This document shows positions 30,254 to 35,732 of a stretch of DNA of 35,732 nucleotides, piece by piece. The DNA is taken from the NCBI GenBank assembly GCA_905235975.1, contig CAJONT010000211.1:1-35732 (forward strand), in the 5' to 3' direction. The notes below the pieces were generated by a model, which ran no database searches, was not told the origin of the DNA, and worked only from the letters and a program-made list of their open reading frames with translations. The DNA comes from an uncultured Prevotella sp. Its GTDB lineage: Bacteria; Bacteroidota; Bacteroidia; Bacteroidales; Bacteroidaceae. Made by a program: the position numbers and the translations under genes. Positions within the stretch are counted from its first letter, which is position 1. Each line of letters starts with the position of its first letter.

Positions 30254-31711
30254 ATGGAAACAATTCGCAGAACGAAAGTGGTAGATGTGTTGTGTCGTAA
30301 CGATTACGGTACAATGGTCAATGTGAGAGGATGGGTGCGTACGCACCGCAGTAGCAAGGCTGTTGACTTTATCGCTCTCAATGACGGCTCTACCATCAAA
30401 AACGTTCAGATAGTTGTTGACCCCGCCACTGTCGACGAAACCGTGCTCAAGCAGATTACGACAGGTGCCTGCATAAGTGTGAACGGTGTGTTGGTGGAGA
30501 GTCCGGCTGCCGGACAGGCCTCTGAGATACAGTGCCGTGAGATAGAACTCTACGGTACCTGCGGAAATGACTTCCCTATGCAGAAGAAAGGGCAGACCTT
30601 CGAATATATGCGCCAGTATGCCCATCTGCGCCTGCGCACCAACACCTTCGGGGCCGTGATGCGCATACGTCACAACATGGCGATGGCCATCCACACGTAC
30701 TTCCACGAGCATGGCTATTTCTACTTCCATACGCCGCTTATCACTGCCAGCGACTGCGAGGGAGCCGGCAACATGTTCCAAGTGACGACCAAGAACCTCT
30801 ACGACCTGAAGAAAGACGAGCAGGGCAAGATTATCTACGACGACGACTTCTTCGGACAGCAGACCTCGCTCACTGTCAGCGGTCAACTCGAGGGTGAGCT
30901 TGGTGCAACGGCACTCGGAGCCATCTATACCTTCGGTCCCACCTTCCGGGCAGAGAACAGCAACACACCGCGCCATTTGGCCGAGTTCTGGATGGTTGAG
31001 CCTGAGATAGCCTTCATGGATCAGGAGGAACTGATGGATCTTGAGGAGGACTTCATCAAGTACTGCGTAAGCTGGGCATTGGAACATTGTCAGGACGACC
31101 TCGCCTTCCTTAACAAGATGATTGACAAAACGCTGTTGGCCAGACTCCAGTCGGTGCTTGAGGGTTCCTTCGTAAGGCTTACCTATACTGAGGGAATCGA
31201 CATCCTGCAGCAGGCTATTGCAGCAGGCCACAAGTTCGAGTTCCCCTGTGAGTGGGGCGACGACCTTGCTTCGGAGCATGAACGCTATCTTGTAGAACAA
31301 CACTTCAAACGTCCTGTCATAATGACCGACTATCCCTCGGCCATCAAGTCGTTCTACATGAAACAGAATATTCCGGCATCTGGTGCTCCGGCACCTTCGA
31401 CGGCAGGTTATCATGGCATCGTGGCTCCGGGTCCGACCATGCAGGGCACTGATGTCCTCTTCCCACAGATAGGCGAGATCATCGGCGGCTCGGTTCGCGA
31501 GGAGAACTACGACAAGCTCATGGCAGAGATAAACCATCGCGGCATGGAGACGGAAAAGCTCTGGTGGTATCTCGATACCCGTAAGTACGGCTCTTGTCCG
31601 CACGCAGGTTTCGGTCTTGGCTTCGAGCGCCTTATCCTCTTTGTCACGGGTATGCAGAACATACGCGACGTCATTCCCTTCCCGCGTACACCGAAGAATG
31701 CAGAATTTTAA
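30254..31711 (+). CDS. asnS: Asparaginyl-tRNA synthetase
   Basis: Class II signatures [21 protein letters not shown] and [34 protein letters not shown]. Confidence 0.96.
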   Translation: METIRRTKVVDVLCRNDYGTMVNVRGWVRTHRSSKAVDFIALNDGSTIKNVQIVVDPATVDETVLKQITTGACISVNGVLVESPAAGQASEIQCREIELYGTCGNDFPMQKKGQTFEYMRQYAHLRLRTNTFGAVMRIRHNMAMAIHTYFHEHGYFYFHTPLITASDCEGAGNMFQVTTKNLYDLKKDEQGKIIYDDDFFGQQTSLTVSGQLEGELGATALGAIYTFGPTFRAENSNTPRHLAEFWMVEPEIAFMDQEELMDLEEDFIKYCVSWALEHCQDDLAFLNKMIDKTLLARLQSVLEGSFVRLTYTEGIDILQQAIAAGHKFEFPCEWGDDLASEHERYLVEQHFKRPVIMTDYPSAIKSFYMKQNIPASGAPAPSTAGYHGIVAPGPTMQGTDVLFPQIGEIIGGSVREENYDKLMAEINHRGMETEKLWWYLDTRKYGSCPHAGFGLGFERLILFVTGMQNIRDVIPFPRTPKNAEF

Positions 31712-31727
31712 GTGTGGCTTATCCTAT

Positions 31728-31766
31728 AAATATCCCTGGTTGCCTTTAGGCGGCCGGGGATATTTT
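31728..31766 (+). terminator. Probable asnS terminator
   Basis: AAATATCCCTGGTTGCC / TTTA / GGCGGCCGGGGATATTT, 17-bp stem with G-U pairs; short T-tract. Confidence 0.65.
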
Positions 31767-31800
31767 CATGTATAACAGGGTTGGATACTACTGAAATAAT

Positions 31801-31828
31801 AGAGGCGCACCTTCGCAGGTACGCCTCT
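31801..31828 (-). terminator. Possible terminator of the minus-strand cvfB operon
   Basis: AGAGGCGCACCT / TCGC / AGGTACGCCTCT; one mismatch; ATTATTT follows on the minus strand. Confidence 0.5.
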
Positions 31829-31964
31829 GTGAACCCTCTGTCGGATAGATATGGCATAAAATTTCAAAAGAGGGCGCTTTGATTGCCATTTGTTATTCCT
31901 GTTGTATTTATGTTCGCAAAATTACAGATAAAACCCTCCACTCCCCCAAAAGAGGATCCAATAT

Positions 31965-32825
31965 TTATTTTTCAGCAATATCTTTTTCTTGGTTCAGTGC
32001 AATGGCCGTGTCGCCAGGTATGATGAGGTGACGTTTGTAGAGGTCGCCCACGGCGCGTTTGAAGACCTTCTTGCTCACTTGGAAGAGTTGGCGTATGTCG
32101 TCGGTGTCACTCTTGTCGCCTACCGGACATACACCCCCGTGCTCATGGAGGTAGGAGAGGAGCACGTCGGCAAAGTCGGCAGTCTGCTGCTGCCCGGAAA
32201 GCTGCAGGGCCACGTCTATCTTGCCGTCGTAGCGTACCAGTGTCACATAGCCTTTCAGTTTGTCGCCAATCTTTACGGGGCGGAAAATCTGGTTGCGGTA
32301 TATCTGTCCTTGCCATTTGTTGTCGACAATCACCTTGAACCCTACGTCGGTGCGTTGCCACACCAGCAGGTCGACGGTGTCGTTCGGCGCATATTGTGGG
32401 GGCTCTTTGCTGAGCCATCGCTCCAACTTTGCTGAGGCCACGATGCGGTAGCTTTGTTCGTCGATGTGTATGTGAACGATATGTCGGCTGCCGCGTGTCA
32501 TACGGAGCCGCTGTTCTCCAAAGGGGCAGAAGAGGTCTTTCATCAGTCCCCAGTTGAGGAAAGCGCCGTGTTCGTTCACCCAGGCCACCTCCAGGCAGGC
32601 GAAGTCGCCTACCTGAGCCAACGGGTGTTCTGTGGTGGCAATGAGTCGCTCCTCTTGGTCTAAGTAGACAAACACCTCCAACTCATCACCTTTGCGGCAT
32701 CCCTCAGGCACGTACCGGTTGGGCAGGAGTATCTCACCTTCGCAGCCGCCGTCGAGATACAGACCGAAGTCAACCTCTTTTACTACTTTCAGTTTGTTGT
32801 ATCGTCCTAACTTGATGGTCCTCAT
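31965..32825 (-). CDS. S1-like RNA-binding protein, CvfB family
   Basis: [35 protein letters not shown]; tandem S1-like domains; C-terminal winged-helix-like [21 protein letters not shown]. Confidence 0.85.
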   Translation of the reverse strand: MRTIKLGRYNKLKVVKEVDFGLYLDGGCEGEILLPNRYVPEGCRKGDELEVFVYLDQEERLIATTEHPLAQVGDFACLEVAWVNEHGAFLNWGLMKDLFCPFGEQRLRMTRGSRHIVHIHIDEQSYRIVASAKLERWLSKEPPQYAPNDTVDLLVWQRTDVGFKVIVDNKWQGQIYRNQIFRPVKIGDKLKGYVTLVRYDGKIDVALQLSGQQQTADFADVLLSYLHEHGGVCPVGDKSDTDDIRQLFQVSKKVFKRAVGDLYKRHLIIPGDTAIALNQEKDIAEK

Positions 32826-33529
32826 TCTGTCGTCGTATTGATGTTTTCGTCGATGGGTTGCGGTGCACGCTGTTCTTCTCCCACTATCAGGCCGTCTTTG
32901 AGGCGTATGGTGCGGTCGGTGATGGAGGCCAGGCCCTCATCGTGGGTTACGATGACGAAGGTCATGCCGTATTTGTCGCGCAGGTCAAAGAACAGTTGGT
33001 GTAGTTCGGCTTTGTTGCGGGTGTCCAAGCTGCCTGATGGCTCGTCGGCCAGTACCACGGAGGGGTTGTTGATGAGCGCGCGTGCTACAGCTACACGCTG
33101 CTTCTCACCGCCCGAGAGCTGCTTGGGCTTGTGCTGGGCACGGTCTTCAAGTCCCATGAAGGCCAGTAGTTCCTTGGCGCGTGCTATGGCCTCCGACTTC
33201 TTTGTGCCTGCTATGTAGGCTGGAATCAGAACATTTTCCAGGGCCGTGAATTCGGGTAGCAATTGGTGGAACTGGAAGACGAATCCGATATGCCTGTTGC
33301 GGAAATCAGCCATCTTGGCTTGACTCATGCCGTGTACCGATTGGCCTTCTATCTCGACGAAACCCTCATCGGGACGGTCGAGGGTGCCTATTATCTGGAG
33401 CAATGTGGTCTTGCCGGCTCCGCTCGGTCCTACGATGCTCACGATTTCACCCTTCTCGATGTGCAGGTCTATTCCTTTGAGCACTTCGAGAGAACCGAAA
33501 CTTTTCTTTATGTGTTTTACTTCTATCAT
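32822..33529 (-). CDS. ABC transporter ATP-binding protein, LolD-like
   Basis: [83 protein letters not shown]. Confidence 0.85.
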   Translation of the reverse strand: MIEVKHIKKSFGSLEVLKGIDLHIEKGEIVSIVGPSGAGKTTLLQIIGTLDRPDEGFVEIEGQSVHGMSQAKMADFRNRHIGFVFQFHQLLPEFTALENVLIPAYIAGTKKSEAIARAKELLAFMGLEDRAQHKPKQLSGGEKQRVAVARALINNPSVVLADEPSGSLDTRNKAELHQLFFDLRDKYGMTFVIVTHDEGLASITDRTIRLKDGLIVGEEQRAPQPIDENINTTTE

Positions 33530-35667
33530 GTGGCTTGTCTGTTTTTCTTGTGGTGGAAGGTATGATGCAGCCATCCTCGCAGCTCTTGATAGGCACTCTT
33601 TTCCTCCTGGTGTTGTGACTCGGCGAATGTCATCGACTCACGCTCGCCATACTGGTCGGGGAAGATGAGCATCATGCTCTTGCCTAAGAAATGTTTCTCT
33701 ATCTCGTCTGGCAGTTGCTCCATGGCCGTCTTATACGACAGTCCGCCCTTTCGGGAGGTGACCACTACAAACAGGTGGTCGTCGTGAATGCTGGCGGCAA
33801 GTTGGGGCAGTGACTTCCAGTGACTCATAATCGTAAATTCGGAACGCACGTTGGGATGCCGGTGACGCAGGTAGTTGGCTACCAGTGCCATCTGCTCTTC
33901 ACGTCCGTGGAATACGATGCGGCATTCCAGATTGCCGGCCAGCCGCGCCAATCGCTCCAACCACCGGTAGAAGCCCGGCTCAAATTCTGCCCGCGACGGT
34001 ACTGCCACCTGTATGCAGCGCAGCGTGTTGAGCGGCTGCTTCAGTCTGACGAAGATAATCTGTCTGTTCAATCCGTTGTATAGGCTTTGGGCAAATTCTC
34101 CCCAGAATTTCGGTGAGACATCCTTGTGTATGTGCATGCCCATGATGATTTCAGAGGCGTCAAACTCTTTAAAGGCGAATTTTATGCCGTTGGCAATGTT
34201 CGCAGCCACTCTCACCTGGGTCTGCATCTTCACATCGGCAGCACTGGCCACCTTCTCCAGATTGTCGAGCAATATGCGGCCCGACTTCTGGTTGGCTGCA
34301 CGGTGCTTGTCGTCGTACACCACATTCAGAGCCACCAAACCGCGGTTCAGCTTGGGGTTGCGCATCATCACGGCCACACTCACCAGTCCTTGTGCCACCT
34401 CAGGATATTTCACGGGCAGCAGAATCTTCTCATCGTCCACATGGTGCTGGTCTACATCCTGTGTCCTGTCGCTGAGAATGAGCTGGCGTGCAGCATACTC
34501 CGTCCTGATGGTACTGATAATGCAGGTAAAGAGAATCATGATTATCACACCGTTGAGCATGTCATCGTTCACCAGCGGCTGCCCGGGCATGGTCTGCAGG
34601 CGCATACCTACCATTACCATGGCGATACCGCCGGCAGCATGGGCAGAGGTGAGCCCGAACATCATGTGGCCGGAAGAAAGCGGCATCTTGAAACTGAAAC
34701 AGGCGGTATAGGCTGCCGCAGCTTTGCTTAATATGGCCACTGCTATCATGATGGCTGCCACCCACACGATGCTGCCGCCCTGAAAGAGTATCCTTACATT
34801 GATGAGCATGCCTACACCGATGAGGAAGTAGGGTATAAAGATGGCATTGCCGATGAACTCAATGCGGTTCATGAGGGATGAGAGCCGGGGTATGTAGCGG
34901 TTTAGTATCAGACCGGCGAAGAAGGCTCCGAAGATGCCTTCCAAGCCGACTGCCTCAGAGAGGGCGGCACTGAGAAAGAGCACGGCCATGATGAAGATAA
35001 ACTGCATCACGGCATCGGAGTAACGGCGGAGAAACTTGCGGGTGATACGGGGGATGATGACAATCATGCCCGTGCAGAAGAGAGTCACTTTGAATAGGAA
35101 CAACGGCCAGAACCACCATTGGCTCTCGGCGTCGAGCGAGGCAGTCATCCCCGCCAGTACCATTAGGGCAATGAAGAGCGCCAGCATGGTAGAACCCACG
35201 CTGAGGGCCACGCTGCGATGGCGTTGCAGACCAAAGCGCACTGCAATGGGGTAGGCAATCAGGGTGTTGGATGCCATGATGCACGAGAGCAGCAGCGAGG
35301 CAGATGGAGAGTAGTGCAGACACAGGGTGGCCACGGGATAGGTGATGGCCATTGGAACGAGTGCCGTGAGGAGGCCGAAGATGAGAAACTGACTGGTGTT
35401 TTTCTTCAGTCCTTCCATGTCCATCTCAAGTCCAGCCAGAAACATGATATAGTACATGCCGACATTTCCGAAGAGCTCGAAAGAATTGTCGCGCACCAGG
35501 ATGTTGAAACCATACTGGCCTACCAGTACGCCTGCCAGCACCATGCCTATGATGTGGGGTATGCGCAGCTTGCCCATGATGATAGGGGCAAACAGTATGA
35601 TGCACAGCACCACAAAGAATACCAGTGTGGGGTCGGTAATGGGGAAGTAGGCCGAGAGATGTGACAT
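33526..35667 (-). CDS. CPA2-type cation:proton antiporter with C-terminal USP-like domain
   Basis: Multi-TM antiporter N-half ([72 protein letters not shown]) plus a soluble C-half. Start set at [13 protein letters not shown]. Confidence 0.88.
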   Translation of the reverse strand: MSHLSAYFPITDPTLVFFVVLCIILFAPIIMGKLRIPHIIGMVLAGVLVGQYGFNILVRDNSFELFGNVGMYYIMFLAGLEMDMEGLKKNTSQFLIFGLLTALVPMAITYPVATLCLHYSPSASLLLSCIMASNTLIAYPIAVRFGLQRHRSVALSVGSTMLALFIALMVLAGMTASLDAESQWWFWPLFLFKVTLFCTGMIVIIPRITRKFLRRYSDAVMQFIFIMAVLFLSAALSEAVGLEGIFGAFFAGLILNRYIPRLSSLMNRIEFIGNAIFIPYFLIGVGMLINVRILFQGGSIVWVAAIMIAVAILSKAAAAYTACFSFKMPLSSGHMMFGLTSAHAAGGIAMVMVGMRLQTMPGQPLVNDDMLNGVIIMILFTCIISTIRTEYAARQLILSDRTQDVDQHHVDDEKILLPVKYPEVAQGLVSVAVMMRNPKLNRGLVALNVVYDDKHRAANQKSGRILLDNLEKVASAADVKMQTQVRVAANIANGIKFAFKEFDASEIIMGMHIHKDVSPKFWGEFAQSLYNGLNRQIIFVRLKQPLNTLRCIQVAVPSRAEFEPGFYRWLERLARLAGNLECRIVFHGREEQMALVANYLRHRHPNVRSEFTIMSHWKSLPQLAASIHDDHLFVVVTSRKGGLSYKTAMEQLPDEIEKHFLGKSMMLIFPDQYGERESMTFAESQHQEEKSAYQELRGWLHHTFHHKKNRQAT

Positions 35668-35694
35668 AAATTGGTAGATGCTGCTTTCCAGTCG

Positions 35695-35702
35695 CAAAGT
35701 TA
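35695..35702 (-). promoter_or_regulatory. -7 box TAACTTTG for the antiporter-lolD-cvfB operon
   Basis: Minus-strand TAnnTTTG match, 27 nt upstream of the chosen ATG. Confidence 0.5.
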
Positions 35703-35732
35703 CGGAAAAACGAGTGACATGCAAAAGAAAAA

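Noticed and set aside
30230-31603. 457-aa minus-strand ORF opposite asnS
   Set aside because: Same antisense-phase artefact; asnS is unambiguous.

Overview
The window looks like Bacteroidales (Prevotella/Bacteroides-like) core chromosome. Support comes from the recurrent Bacteroidetes-type -7 box TAnnTTTG upstream of genes and from the gene families present. I see about 27 protein-coding genes and one tRNA-Val(TAC). The genes cover housekeeping and envelope functions: SpmA/SpmB-like protein, sensor kinase, DUF177-rpmF-fabH-era-der, a lipoprotein, mlaFE, lptB, tig-clpP-clpX, recQ, guaB, two parvulin-type PPIases, an OstA-like protein, a small membrane protein, mutL, an OmpA-family protein, trpS, purB, an S4/RluB-type pseudouridine synthase with a GGYQPRQQ repeat tail, asnS, and an antiporter-lolD-like-cvfB operon. 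I found no CRISPR array, phage, transposon, or obvious defence or biosynthetic island, and no clear evidence of a wholly new system. The items most worth a second look are: (i) nested inverted repeats around the clpP promoter and leader that could form mutually exclusive structures; (ii) a duplicated 51-bp promoter-bearing repeat upstream of trpS with a perfect 15-bp hairpin between the two putative start sites; (iii) the tandem-repeat low-complexity tail on the pseudouridine synthase; (iv) a MutL whose C-terminal endonuclease motifs look degenerate; and (v) a promoter placed almost on top of the DUF177 start codon, suggesting a leaderless or near-leaderless mRNA.
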